Origin: Acidobacteriota bacterium
GTDB taxonomy: Bacteria > Acidobacteriota > Vicinamibacteria > Vicinamibacterales > UBA2999
Length of the DNA: 49,360 nucleotides
NCBI GenBank assembly: GCA_021730945.1
Contig: JAKFYH010000033.1
Coordinates: forward strand, 1 to 49,360
Direction: 5' to 3'
The notes beneath the pieces are model-generated. The model had not been told where the DNA came from. It did not search any database and was given only the letters and a program-made list of their open reading frames with translations. A program made the position numbers and the translations under genes. Of the stretch, positions 15,052-24,998 are shown one piece after another (position 1 is the stretch's first letter; every line of letters starts with the position of its first letter).

Positions 15052-16710
15052 GTGGAACAAACTGCGACGCCCCTCCAGGTGAACTTCGAGACCTCCCCAG
15101 ATCAATACCAGCACTGGAAGCTGACGATCGACGGCCACGTCGCGACCTTGGCGATGGACGTGAATGAAGATGCCGGCATGCGCCCGGGCGACTACAAGCT
15201 GAAGCTCAATTCCTACGACCTCGGGGTCGATATCGAGCTGGCCGATGTGCTGCAGCGCCTGCGCTTCGAGCACCCCGAAGTTCACGCGGTGGTTCTCACC
15301 AGCCTCAAGCCGCGTATTTTTTGCGCCGGCGCCAACATCTACATGCTCGGCACCTCCAGTCACGCCTTCAAAGTGAACTTCTGCAAGTTCACCAACGAAA
15401 CGCGACTGGGCATGGAAGACATGAGCGCGCACAGCGGCATCAAGTTCATGGCGGCGGTGAACGGCATCTGCGCCGGTGGCGGATACGAACTGGCCCTGGC
15501 CTGCGACGAGATCCTGCTCGTGGACGATGGCACGGCGTCGGTCGGGCTGCCCGAGACGCCGCTGCTCGGCGTGCTGCCTGGCACCGGCGGCCTGACCCGC
15601 GTGGTCGACAAGCGCAAGGTGCGCCGCGATCTTGCCGACGACTTCAGCACGCTGGTCGAGGGCGTGCGCGGCAAGCGCGCCGTGGAAGGCCGCTTCGTCG
15701 ACGCGGTGATTCCCACCAGCAAGTTCCAGGAAGGCGTCACCAAGCGCGCGCAGGAACTGGCGGCGCTGTCGGATCGTCCCAAGACCGGCCCCGGCATCAG
15801 CCTCAGCCCGTTGATGCCCGTGGTCGACGGCGACCGGATTCGTTACCGCTACGTGACCGGCGTCATCGACCGCGAGAAGCGCCTGTGCGAGCTGACCATC
15901 AGCGCCCCTGATACGCCACAGCCGGCCACGGCGAACGAGTTCCTGAGGGCGGGCGATCAGTCGTGGGCGGTGCGCGCGTTCCGCGAACTGGACGACGCGT
16001 TGCTGCGTCTTCGCCTCAACGAGCCGGAGATCGGCACCATCGTCTTGCGCACCACCGGCGATCCCAAGGCCGTGCTGGCCGTGGACGCCGCGCTCGACGC
16101 CCACAAATCGGACTGGCTCGTGCGCGAGATCACCAGCTTGATTCGCCGCACGCTGAAACGGGTCGATCTGACCTCGCGCAGCTTCTTCGCCCTGATCGAG
16201 CCCGGCAACGCGTTTGCCGGCACGCTGCTGGAGTTGGCGCTGGCCGCCGACCGCGTCTACATGCTCGACCATCCCGACCAGGCCAACACCATCGAGCTGT
16301 CGGCGATGAACGGCGGCGCCTACCCGATGAGCAATGGCTTGACCCGTCTGCAGGTGCGCTTCCTGGGCGAACCGGAGTCGGTCGGCAAGGCCCTCGATCA
16401 CGACGGCCCGATCGATGCCTCGTCGGCGCTGGACGCCGGCCTGGTATTTTCGGCGCCCGACGATCTCGACTGGGATGACGAGGTGCGCATGGCGCTTGAG
16501 GCCCGCGCGGCCTTCTCGCCCGATGCCCTGACCGGGATGGAAGCCAACTTGCGGTTCGCCGGTCCGGAGACGATGGAGACCAAGATCTTCGGCCGCCTCA
16601 CCGCCTGGCAGAACTGGATCTTCCAGCGTCCCAACGCGGTGGGCGAGCACGGCGCGCTGATGACTTACGGCCGCGAGGGCCGCCCGACCTTTGATTTCAA
16701 CCGGACATAG
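15052..16710 (+). CDS. boxC: 2,3-epoxybenzoyl-CoA dihydrolase (benzoyl-CoA-dihydrodiol lyase)
   Basis: A 552-aa, two-lobed crotonase-superfamily enzyme of the aerobic box pathway. It hydrolytically opens the ring of 2,3-epoxybenzoyl-CoA to a C6 aldehyde-CoA plus formate. The length matches BoxC. Landmarks are MRPGDYKLKLNSYDLGVDIE, the oxyanion-hole region IFCAGANIYMLG, AHSGIKFMAAVNGICAGGGY and LPETPLLGVLPGTGG. A second crotonase-like half begins after ~300. The start is the GTG at 15052, lying at the predicted transcription start with no Shine-Dalgarno sequence. It is first in the box operon and is followed by a 134-bp repeat-filled gap before boxB. Confidence 0.95.
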   Translation: MEQTATPLQVNFETSPDQYQHWKLTIDGHVATLAMDVNEDAGMRPGDYKLKLNSYDLGVDIELADVLQRLRFEHPEVHAVVLTSLKPRIFCAGANIYMLGTSSHAFKVNFCKFTNETRLGMEDMSAHSGIKFMAAVNGICAGGGYELALACDEILLVDDGTASVGLPETPLLGVLPGTGGLTRVVDKRKVRRDLADDFSTLVEGVRGKRAVEGRFVDAVIPTSKFQEGVTKRAQELAALSDRPKTGPGISLSPLMPVVDGDRIRYRYVTGVIDREKRLCELTISAPDTPQPATANEFLRAGDQSWAVRAFRELDDALLRLRLNEPEIGTIVLRTTGDPKAVLAVDAALDAHKSDWLVREITSLIRRTLKRVDLTSRSFFALIEPGNAFAGTLLELALAADRVYMLDHPDQANTIELSAMNGGAYPMSNGLTRLQVRFLGEPESVGKALDHDGPIDASSALDAGLVFSAPDDLDWDDEVRMALEARAAFSPDALTGMEANLRFAGPETMETKIFGRLTAWQNWIFQRPNAVGEHGALMTYGREGRPTFDFNRT

Positions 16711-16844
16711 GCCGCAGATTTCATGCGGGCCAGGGCCGCAGATGACACCGTGCAGCCAGGGCCGCAGATGACACCGTGCAGCCAGGGCCGCAGATGACAC
16801 AGATAACGCAGATAACGCAGATCTAAGGGCAAGGGGCAAGGCGC
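16711..16844. repeat. boxC-boxB gap: 26-bp tandem repeat plus 9-bp repeats
   Basis: Two full copies of a 26-bp unit (16730-16755 and 16756-16781) and most of a third carry the word GGGCCGCAGATGACAC. They run into a short AGATAACGC repeat (16800-16821). An older copy of GGCCGCAGAT lies at 16711-16720. The same words recur at 41414-41615. No open frame or terminator is evident. Confidence 0.8.
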
Positions 16845-18272
<1,428 letters not shown>

Positions 18273-18290
18273 CTGCCGTCCCAGGACACC

Positions 18291-19088
18291 ATGACCAAGA
18301 TTCAATACGCTGTCGCCGACGGCGTCGCCACTATCACGCTGCTTGATCCACCGGCCAACACCTACTCCTACGCAATGATGCAGGAGCTGGATGCGGCGAT
18401 CCTTCAGGCGCGCATGGACGAGGCCGTGCATGTCATCGTCCTCACCGGCGCGGGCGAGAAGTTCTTTTGTGCCGGCGCCAACATCGGCATGCTGAAAGAC
18501 GCCGATCCCGCGTTCAAGTACTACTTCTGCCTGCACGCCAATGAGACGCTCAACCGCCTGGAGCAGACGCCGAAGCTGGTGATCGCTGCGCTCAACGGGC
18601 ACACCGTGGGCGGCGGGCTCGAGGTGGCGATGGCCGCCGACATTCGCATTGCCCGCCAGGGCGGCGGCAAGATCGGCATGCCGGAAGTGGCCCTCGGCGT
18701 GTTGCCGGGGACCGGCGGCACACAGCGGTTCGCCCGCCTGGTCGGCAAGGCTCAGGCGATCGAGACGCTGGCGCTCGGTTCGCTGTTCACCTTCGAGGCC
18801 GCCCGCGACATGGGCCTGGTCAACCACGTGTGGGGCGAGGCCGAGCTCAACGGCCGGTCGTTCGCCGCCGCCGTGCACGACTACGCCCGGCAGTTCACGC
18901 CGCCCAACAAAGCCAGCAAGGCCGTCGGTCACATCAAGCGAGCGGTGCAGTCGGGCCTGGAAGTGGGTTTCCACGAGGGCCTGGCGCTCGAACGCGAACT
19001 CCAGCAGCGGCTGTTCGAGAGCGACGATGCGCGCGAAGGCATTGCCGCCAACCTGGAAAAGCGAAAGGCCGACTTCCATGGACGTTAA
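18291..19088 (+). CDS. Enoyl-CoA hydratase/isomerase (crotonase family)
   Basis: A 265-aa enzyme. The oxyanion-hole motif FFCAGANIGML and both catalytic-type glutamates, in GGGLEVAMAADIRIA and GMPEVALGVLPGTGG, are present, so hydratase activity is likely. It starts 18 bp after boxB with AGGA before the ATG. It overlaps the following dehydrogenase by 11 bp. In context it should act in the beta-oxidation-like part of the box pathway, after ring cleavage. The catalytic half resembles the N-terminal half of BoxC, but this is a separate single-domain enzyme. Confidence 0.92.
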   Translation: MTKIQYAVADGVATITLLDPPANTYSYAMMQELDAAILQARMDEAVHVIVLTGAGEKFFCAGANIGMLKDADPAFKYYFCLHANETLNRLEQTPKLVIAALNGHTVGGGLEVAMAADIRIARQGGGKIGMPEVALGVLPGTGGTQRFARLVGKAQAIETLALGSLFTFEAARDMGLVNHVWGEAELNGRSFAAAVHDYARQFTPPNKASKAVGHIKRAVQSGLEVGFHEGLALERELQQRLFESDDAREGIAANLEKRKADFHGR

Positions 19089-19926
19089 CACCGTCGCCGT
19101 CCTCGGGGCCGGCACCATGGGCCACGGCATCGCCCACGCCGCGATGACGGCCGGGTTTGCCACCGTGCTCTACGACGTGTCGCAGGCGCAGCTCGACAAG
19201 GGCAAGTCGGCAATCGATGCCGTGATCCAGAAGGGTGTCGAGCTCGGCAAGGTGAGCGCCGTCGATGCGACGGCGATGCGTGGGCGGCTGCGCCTGGCGA
19301 CCGTGGTGGCCGACGCCGTCCGCGACGCCGACATCGTGATCGAGGCGGCGCCAGAGAAGATCGACCTCAAGCTGTCGCTGTTTCGCGAGGTCGAGGCGGC
19401 CGCCCCGGCGCACGCCGTGCTGGCCTCCAACACCTCGGCGCTCAGCATCACCGAGATGGCGGCGGTGCTGGCCAGTCCCGGCCGCATGGGCGGCATGCAC
19501 TTCTTCAATCCGGTTCATCGCATGAAGCTGATTGAAGTGGTGCGGGCCCTCGACACCTCGCCCGAGACCGTGGCGACGATGGAGGCGGTGTCGAAGCGGA
19601 TGGGGAAGGAGACGGTGCTGGTGAAAGAGTCGCCGGGCTTTGTCACCAGCCGCATCAACGCCATGATCGGCAACGAGGCGTTCTACATGCTGCAGGACGG
19701 CGTGGCGAGTGCCCGCGACATCGACAAGGCGTTGAAGCTGGGGCTGAACCACCCGATGGGCCCGTTTGAGCTGGTCGACCTGGTCGGCTTGGACACGCGG
19801 CTGAGCATCCTGCAGTACCTGCACCGGACGCTCGGCGAGAAGTTTCGCCCCTGCCCCCTGCTCGAGCAGCACGTCCGCGACGGACGGCTGGGCCGCAAGG
19901 TCGGCAAGGGCGTCTACGACTATTGA
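19078..19926 (+). CDS. 3-hydroxyacyl-CoA dehydrogenase (3-hydroxybutyryl-CoA dehydrogenase type)
   Basis: A 282-aa NAD(P)-dependent dehydrogenase. The Rossmann motif GAGTMGHGIAHA is at the N-terminus, IEAAPEKIDLK follows, and HFFNPVHRMKLIEVV carries the catalytic His. The C-terminal domain includes GFVTSRINAMIGNEAFYML and LGLNHPMGPFELVDLVG. The ATG at 19078 starts inside the last codons of the hydratase gene in another frame, so the two are translationally coupled. Together they would oxidise the CoA-bound ring-cleavage product. It ends overlapping the convergent cupredoxin gene by a few bases. Confidence 0.95.
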   Translation: MDVNTVAVLGAGTMGHGIAHAAMTAGFATVLYDVSQAQLDKGKSAIDAVIQKGVELGKVSAVDATAMRGRLRLATVVADAVRDADIVIEAAPEKIDLKLSLFREVEAAAPAHAVLASNTSALSITEMAAVLASPGRMGGMHFFNPVHRMKLIEVVRALDTSPETVATMEAVSKRMGKETVLVKESPGFVTSRINAMIGNEAFYMLQDGVASARDIDKALKLGLNHPMGPFELVDLVGLDTRLSILQYLHRTLGEKFRPCPLLEQHVRDGRLGRKVGKGVYDY

Positions 19927-20342
19927 ATGACGATCGACCCCTTCAGGCCGGCGTTGTCGGGCAAGTTGTGGTCGTGGAACCGGCAGGTGCGTGCGGTATT
20001 GAGGTTGCCAGAAGTCCGCTGCTGCCCGGCGGTCAGGAACCCGATCTGATTGAGTTCGGGGCAGTCGCTGTGTTCGGGATGTGGATCCGAGGACATATCG
20101 TGCGCCCGGCTGTCGTTATTGATGATGGTCACGCGTCCGCCGCGCGTCACCGTGACACTGGACGGGCTGATGGAGCCATTCGCCCCAATCGTGATGGTGG
20201 CCAGTTCAACCGCTGTGGCGGTTGGCGTGGGTGTCGCCGTCGGCGTCGTCGGCGTGGAACCGCCGCTACTGCCACCGCCGCACGCCGTCGTCAGCACCAG
20301 GGCGATCGCGGCCGCCCACCCCTTGTAACTCGTGTCCGTCAT
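19920..20342 (-). CDS. Cupredoxin-fold lipoprotein
   Basis: A 140-aa exported protein. The start MTDTSYKG at 20342 gives a signal sequence ending in the lipobox-like LTTAC. A Ser/Gly then Thr/Pro linker (GGSTPTTPTATPTPTATA) follows. The ~95-residue C-terminal domain has the cupredoxin pattern ISPSSVTVTRGGRVTIINND, with His in SRAHDMSS and Cys-x-x-His-x-His in RTCRFHDHNLP, suitable for copper. The final Met ligand is not obvious, so type-1 copper binding is inferred. The protein would be anchored at the cell surface or periplasm. It faces the CuA/DUF5777 genes in the same orientation. Confidence 0.8.
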   Translation of the reverse strand: MTDTSYKGWAAAIALVLTTACGGGSSGGSTPTTPTATPTPTATAVELATITIGANGSISPSSVTVTRGGRVTIINNDSRAHDMSSDPHPEHSDCPELNQIGFLTAGQQRTSGNLNTARTCRFHDHNLPDNAGLKGSIVIQ

Positions 20343-20404
20343 TCGTGACCGCTCCGTCATTTCCACGTTAGACCGCCTGCCGGGCCGGCAGGTTACCAGC
20401 CGCC

Positions 20405-21223
20405 CTAGAAAAACTTGCGCGACAGGTTGAAGCCCAGGTACCAGTCGTCACGACCGGTGCCGCCTCGCGCGACCTGCGCCAGCGTGGTCCCGAACCCGTT
20501 CGAAAAGTTGAGCTGAAACAAGTGGCCGCCGGCCCGCTGTTCGAAGCCGAAGCTGATGAGCGTGACCCCCTGCTTGTAGCCGGCCAGCCGGGGCGATGCC
20601 TCGATGAAGAGGAACGTGTTCTTTCGGGCGCGCACCCGGGCGCCGACCCCCGCCAGCAGCGTGTAGTCATCACCGGCCGGATCAAGGGCCAGGTTGGTGT
20701 TGGCGACCAGCGCCGGCTGCAAGTACAGCGCCCCTTGCTCGCCAAGTTCTCGCGACACAATCACCGCCGCCCCCGGCGAAAACTCATCGCTGAAGTTGTC
20801 GGTGCCGTCGATGTTGACGGCGATCCCGATGCCGACCGGCGCGCGCTTCTGCGACACGGCGTCGTACTGCGCCGAGAACTGAATGGTGCGGTCGGAGGTG
20901 CGATACACACCGATCTGGCCGCCGCGAAACAGGCCGTACTTGAGGTCGACGCCAATCTGGGCGCCGCTGTCGAAGCCAAACGCCCGGGCCGCCAGGTCGC
21001 CGAAGTCGCCGTCGCCGAGCGTACGCAGGAAGCGGTGGGTCAGCCGGAACGCCAGCTTGCCCTTCGGCAGGCGCAGGTTGGTCGGCATCGTGGCGACGTA
21101 GAAATCCGGTTGCGCGTGGTTGGGATCCCGGTCCGGGTCGTCGGGCGGCGCCTGGGCGGCGGCCGGCCCGGCCAGGCCGGCCACCAGCACAAAGGGCAGC
21201 AAGCAATAGACGGCGCGCTTCAT
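20405..21223 (-). CDS. DUF5777-type outer-membrane beta-barrel protein
   Basis: A 272-aa exported protein. The start at 21223 (MKRAVYCLLPFVLVAGL) overlaps the stop of the CuA gene by one base and begins a clear signal peptide. After an acidic PDDPDRDPNHAQPD segment it shows alternating strands typical of a barrel (KLAFRLTHRFLRTLGDGDFG, GVDLKYGLFRGGQIGVYRTS) and ends in phenylalanine, a common outer-membrane C-terminus. I recognise the DUF5777 pattern. The function is unknown, but such proteins often sit beside YceI, cytochrome c or cupredoxin genes, consistent with the copper neighbours here. Confidence 0.75.
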   Translation of the reverse strand: MKRAVYCLLPFVLVAGLAGPAAAQAPPDDPDRDPNHAQPDFYVATMPTNLRLPKGKLAFRLTHRFLRTLGDGDFGDLAARAFGFDSGAQIGVDLKYGLFRGGQIGVYRTSDRTIQFSAQYDAVSQKRAPVGIGIAVNIDGTDNFSDEFSPGAAVIVSRELGEQGALYLQPALVANTNLALDPAGDDYTLLAGVGARVRARKNTFLFIEASPRLAGYKQGVTLISFGFEQRAGGHLFQLNFSNGFGTTLAQVARGGTGRDDWYLGFNLSRKFF

Positions 21224-21732
21224 CAACAGCAACTCTCCTGGCGGGACTTCCGGGCGGCGACCACGAGCATGCCCGTCATGTCGTCGTGGCCGTTCCCGCA
21301 ATACTCTGAGCACAACACCGGAAACTCGCCGGGTGCCGAGGCCACGAAGTCTATCGTGACTGGCGTGCCGCCGCGCGGCACCGACTTGTCGATGCGAAAC
21401 TTCTTGATGGCGATTCCGTGCACGCCGTCCGCGGACGTCACGACCAGGCGAATGCGCTCGCCTTCGCTGACCTCGATTCGGGCCGGTTCGAAGGCAAATC
21501 GTTTCGCCACCACCTCGATCACGCGTGGCTGATCTTGAGCGTCGGCGGGCTGGCCCTGAGCGAGAAGGCGAACGGCGCTGCCGTTCGCCCTCAAGTCAAA
21601 GGGCGCAGAAGCCGCGGCAGGGTCCTGCTGAGGGGACATGACTGCCACACCCAACAGGAGCGCCGTCCCCGCCGCGGCAACTGAATCAACCCAAGAGGAC
21701 AGTCCCGAAGTCACCTGGTGTGGAATAAGCAA
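21223..21732 (-). CDS. Exported CuA-domain protein (cytochrome oxidase subunit II-like)
   Basis: Up to 169 aa. The cupredoxin domain carries CSEYCGNGHDDMTGM, a complete binuclear CuA motif (C-x3-C-x3-H-x2-M), with an upstream His in DGVHGIAIKKF. A hydrophobic segment near the N-terminus (AAAGTALLLGVAVM) probably exports it. The longest reading starts at a TTG (21732) that overlaps the -12 region of a candidate sigma-54 promoter. A GTG at 21714 is an alternative, so the start is uncertain. It is not part of an oxidase operon: no subunit I is present. The tail ends in Cys-Cys. Likely a periplasmic electron carrier or copper sensor. Confidence 0.8.
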   Translation of the reverse strand: MLIPHQVTSGLSSWVDSVAAAGTALLLGVAVMSPQQDPAAASAPFDLRANGSAVRLLAQGQPADAQDQPRVIEVVAKRFAFEPARIEVSEGERIRLVVTSADGVHGIAIKKFRIDKSVPRGGTPVTIDFVASAPGEFPVLCSEYCGNGHDDMTGMLVVAARKSRQESCC

Positions 21733-21744
21733 GGGTGATGCCTA
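21727..21744 (-). promoter_or_regulatory. Candidate sigma-54 promoter before the CuA gene
   Basis: Minus strand reads TAGGCATCACCCTTGCTT, which has GG and GC exactly ten bases apart and the TTGCT of the -12 element. It lies downstream of an NtrC-class regulator gene. The predicted start near 21717 conflicts with the TTG at 21732, so either the coding start is later or the match is chance. Confidence 0.35.
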
Positions 21745-21814
21745 AGTTGAAAGGGAGCCAACGAGCAGTCCGGCCGGGGGATGGGCCCTCGTGGTGTCCT
21801 GGTTATCCGTTCGC

Positions 21815-21845
21815 CCGGCGTAAGGGTTTACGGCCGGCGTAAGGG
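21815..21845. promoter_or_regulatory. Alternating CGTAA/TTACG half-sites, possible enhancer
   Basis: CCGGCGTAAGGG occurs at 21815-21826 and again at 21834-21845, and TTTACG lies between them. This gives three half-sites in alternating orientation, with spacers of 4 and 5 bp. They lie ~75-100 bp upstream of the candidate sigma-54 promoter, where an NtrC-type activator would bind. Confidence 0.4.
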
Positions 21846-21847
21846 GC

Positions 21848-23212
21848 CTAGTCATCAATCCGGTACTTGGCGAGATAGTGGCTCAAGGCGCGCTGGCTGA
21901 TTCCCATCAGCTCCGCCGCGTCCTTCTTGACCCCGCGCGCCTGGGCCAGGGCCCGCCGCATGGTCTCGCGTTCGGCCCACTCGAGGTTCGGGTGCAACTT
22001 GAGCGACGGCACGGCCGCCGCCGCCGGCGCGGCCGTGGCGCCGATCAGCCACACCGACTGACTAGTAAGCCTGGTTCCGGTTGAGAGCACGACGGCCCGC
22101 TCAATGGTGTTCTCGAGCTCACGCACGTTGCCCGGCCAGCCGTATGCGGTCAGATCGGCCATCGCCTTGTCGTCGACGCCTTCGATCTTCCTGCCGGTGC
22201 GCTCGGCAAAGCGCCGGACGAAGTGATCGACCAGCAGCGGAATGTCCTCCGGCCGCTCGCGCAGTGGCGGCATCTCGATCGGGATGACGTTCAGGCGGTA
22301 GAAGAGATCCTCGAGGAACTTGTCCTCAGCGACCAGTTGGCGCAAGTCACGATTGGTGGCGGCGATCACGCGAACGTCGACTCGCTGGGTTCGTTCCGCG
22401 CCGAGCGGCTCAAACTCCCGGTCCTGCAGCACGCGCAACAGTTTGGCCTGCACGCTGACTGCCAGCGTGCCGATTTCGTCGAGGAAGATGGTGCCGCCGT
22501 CGGCCAGGGCGAACCGGCCCTTCTTGGTGAACGAGGCGCCGGTGAATGCGCCACGGACATGACCAAACAGCTCCGATTCAAGCAGCGCCTCGGGGATGGC
22601 GGCGCAGTTCACCTTGATCATCGGCATCTGCCGCTGGCTGCTGCGCGCATGGATCGCCCGGGCCACCAGTTCCTTGCCGGTGCCGGTCTCGCCGGTCAGG
22701 AGCACGGTGCTCTTCGACTCGGCCACCCGCTCGGCGCGGGTAATGACATCGCGGATCGGCCGGCTGCGGCCGATGATGCCGTAGTGATCGAACTCGGCGT
22801 CGCGCTCGCTCAGCAGGTAGCGCAGCCCGGTGCGCGCCCGTTGATCGTCCAGGGCGTGGCGCACGAGCGCCAGCAACTCATCGACCTCGAACGGTTTCTG
22901 CAGGTAGTCGCGGGCGCCGAGCTTCATGGCCTCCACGGCGCTGTCGACGCTGCCGTGCGCCGTCATCATGACAATCGCCGGCCGTTCGGCCTCGGGGGTT
23001 GCCGCCGCCAGTTCGCGCAGGACATCGAGGCCGGTACGATCGGGCATCAGGAAGTCGATCACCAACAGGTCGAACGCGCGTTCGTTCAGGCAGCGCGCCG
23101 CCTGGCTCGCGTTGGCGGCGGTCGTGACTTCGTAGCCCTCGTCGCGCAGGGCCCGCCCGAGCGTCTTGAGGATTTTTTCCTCGTCGTCGGCGAGAAGGAT
23201 GCTGCCGGCCAT
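21848..23212 (-). CDS. NtrC-family sigma-54-dependent response regulator
   Basis: A 454-aa protein with three domains. The receiver (1-~120) has DDEE, phospho-acceptor Asp in LLVIDFLMPD and Lys in LQKPF. The AAA+ domain (~145-380) has Walker A GETGTGKE, the sigma-54 contact loop GAFTGA and Walker B GGTIFLDEI. A Fis-type helix-turn-helix (ELMGISQRALSHYLAKY) ends the protein. It should activate sigma-54 RNA polymerase when phosphorylated by the kinase encoded 5 bp upstream. The nearest target is the CuA-DUF5777 operon directly downstream, whose upstream region has both half-site repeats and a GG-N10-GC element. Confidence 0.95.
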   Translation of the reverse strand: MAGSILLADDEEKILKTLGRALRDEGYEVTTAANASQAARCLNERAFDLLVIDFLMPDRTGLDVLRELAAATPEAERPAIVMMTAHGSVDSAVEAMKLGARDYLQKPFEVDELLALVRHALDDQRARTGLRYLLSERDAEFDHYGIIGRSRPIRDVITRAERVAESKSTVLLTGETGTGKELVARAIHARSSQRQMPMIKVNCAAIPEALLESELFGHVRGAFTGASFTKKGRFALADGGTIFLDEIGTLAVSVQAKLLRVLQDREFEPLGAERTQRVDVRVIAATNRDLRQLVAEDKFLEDLFYRLNVIPIEMPPLRERPEDIPLLVDHFVRRFAERTGRKIEGVDDKAMADLTAYGWPGNVRELENTIERAVVLSTGTRLTSQSVWLIGATAAPAAAAVPSLKLHPNLEWAERETMRRALAQARGVKKDAAELMGISQRALSHYLAKYRIDD

Positions 23213-23217
23213 GTGGT

Positions 23218-24963
23218 CTATAGCCTAACCCGCGGCCCGGCCGGGGCGTCGCCGACCTCGACCTGGAAGTCGGTGCCGGCGCCGGGGCGGGTGACCACGC
23301 TGATCGATCCGCCCAGCCCGTCGACGATGTTCTTGGCGATGGCCAGGCCGAGGCCTGTGCCGGCCCGCTTGGTCGTGAAGTACGGATCGAAGATGCGCGC
23401 CAGGTCTTCGTCGGCGATGCCCGTGCCGTTGTCGCTGACGGTGATGGCCACCCGCCGATCGGCGGCCACGACAGTGCGCAGGCACACCTGCGCGCCGGGG
23501 ACGGCTGCCACGGCATGCCGGGCGTTGGCGAGGAGGTTGACCAGCACCATGCGCAGGCGTTCGGCGTCGGTCACGAGCGGCGGCAGGCCAGTGGCGAGCG
23601 ACAATGCCACGGCCGGCCCGGGGCCGGCGGCGACGGCGGCGGCGGCCTCGCGACAGACCTGGTTGACGTCAGCCGGTGCCGGGTCGAAGCGAATCGGCCG
23701 CGCGACGTCGAGCACGTCGGTGACCAGCCGGTTCAGCCGGTCCGTTTCCTCGTCGATGTCGGCCGCGGCATCGCGCACGTCGGCCGGCGTCGCACCGTCT
23801 CGGGCCAGCGTGCGCAATGCGCCCTTGATGATCATCAGCGGGTTGCGGACTTCGTGGGCGATCACGGTCGACATCCGGCCCAGTGAGGACAGCCGCTCGC
23901 GCTGCCCGGCCTCGCGCTGGAATCGCACGAGCGAGTCGATCAGCAGATTGAACGTCGTTGCCAGGGTGTGCGCATCGTCATCGTTCCAGCCACCACGGCG
24001 GCTGGTGGGAATCGTCCGCGTCAGGTCGCCGGTGTCGGCAATCTGACGCATGTGGTCGGTGATGGTGGCCAGGGGACGGGAGATGGTGCGGGCCACCGCG
24101 TAGCTGACGACAATGGCCAGGAGGGTTGCGCCGAGCGCAATTCCGCCGAGGGTGGCCTGGATGCCGCTCAGCGAGCGCAACCGCTCGCTGCGCGAGCGCA
24201 GGACGATGGCGAGGGGATCGACGGTGGCCGCGCCCAGTCCCAATGGCTGGATCAACGTGACGTATTCTTCGCTGCCGATCACCAGCCGGATGAGGCCGCT
24301 TCCCGCCAGCAGCGGTGCCAGGGCGTCGCGCGATTCGGGCAGCGACGAGGCGCGGGCGACGCCACCCATCGTGAACGCGATGTCGGCGCCGGTCAGTGCC
24401 TTGAACTCTGCCGCCCGCCGGTCGTCCAGCAGGTAGCCCACGCTGAGCACGCCCATCACGTCGGGGTTTTCGAGGCCGATCGTGACCGGGACGCTGACCA
24501 CCTCCATCACCCCGCGGGGATGTGGCCAGAAGGCAGGAGCGACCTCGCCGTCGCGTGTCCAGGTCGGGCCGCCTGGCGGGAGCAGCACCGGTTGGGTGAG
24601 ACCCTCTCCGGCCAGCGCCAGCAATTCACCCTGCCGGCCGGTCACCATCAACAAGTCGGCTCCCGCCTGGATGCGGTAGTCGACGGCAATCGGTTGCAGG
24701 GTCGGCGGATCGGCGAGCTCCACCACCGCCTTGAACTTCGGCAGGTCGGCGATCAAGCGCGCCGTGCGCGCCACATTGTCGAACTGCGTGCGACGTTGCA
24801 CGTCCACCAGCGCGGCCGCCTCGGTCAGGTCGAGCTGCAGTTGCGCTTCGGTCTCACTGGTCAAGCGCGTGGAGACTAAGTAAACCGCCGCGCCGATCGA
24901 CAGCATGGCCAGCAGCGCGCTGGCGAGAAAAATGCGATTGGTGAGTGAACCAAGCACCCGCAT
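23218..24963 (-). CDS. Membrane sensor histidine kinase
   Basis: A 581-aa protein. The first membrane helix is at ~5-28. A ~240-residue extracytoplasmic sensor follows (cache-like; FKALTGADIAFTMGG), then a second helix at ~272-295 (GATLLAIVVSYAVA). HAMP starts SRPLATITDHM. HisKA has the phospho-acceptor in VIAHEVRNPLM. The ATPase domain shows NLLANARHA, DNGTGIADEDL, FDPYFTTKRAGTGLGLAIAK. The ATG at 24963 is preferred over the GTG at 24966 because TAGGGT plus six bases precedes it, a leaderless arrangement. It forms a two-component pair with the regulator 5 bp downstream; the sensed signal is unknown, possibly copper or redox given the neighbours. Confidence 0.94.
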   Translation of the reverse strand: MRVLGSLTNRIFLASALLAMLSIGAAVYLVSTRLTSETEAQLQLDLTEAAALVDVQRRTQFDNVARTARLIADLPKFKAVVELADPPTLQPIAVDYRIQAGADLLMVTGRQGELLALAGEGLTQPVLLPPGGPTWTRDGEVAPAFWPHPRGVMEVVSVPVTIGLENPDVMGVLSVGYLLDDRRAAEFKALTGADIAFTMGGVARASSLPESRDALAPLLAGSGLIRLVIGSEEYVTLIQPLGLGAATVDPLAIVLRSRSERLRSLSGIQATLGGIALGATLLAIVVSYAVARTISRPLATITDHMRQIADTGDLTRTIPTSRRGGWNDDDAHTLATTFNLLIDSLVRFQREAGQRERLSSLGRMSTVIAHEVRNPLMIIKGALRTLARDGATPADVRDAAADIDEETDRLNRLVTDVLDVARPIRFDPAPADVNQVCREAAAAVAAGPGPAVALSLATGLPPLVTDAERLRMVLVNLLANARHAVAAVPGAQVCLRTVVAADRRVAITVSDNGTGIADEDLARIFDPYFTTKRAGTGLGLAIAKNIVDGLGGSISVVTRPGAGTDFQVEVGDAPAGPRVRL

Positions 24964-24998
24964 CACGGCACCCTAGCACTTCCTTCGAGTTCGGAAAG

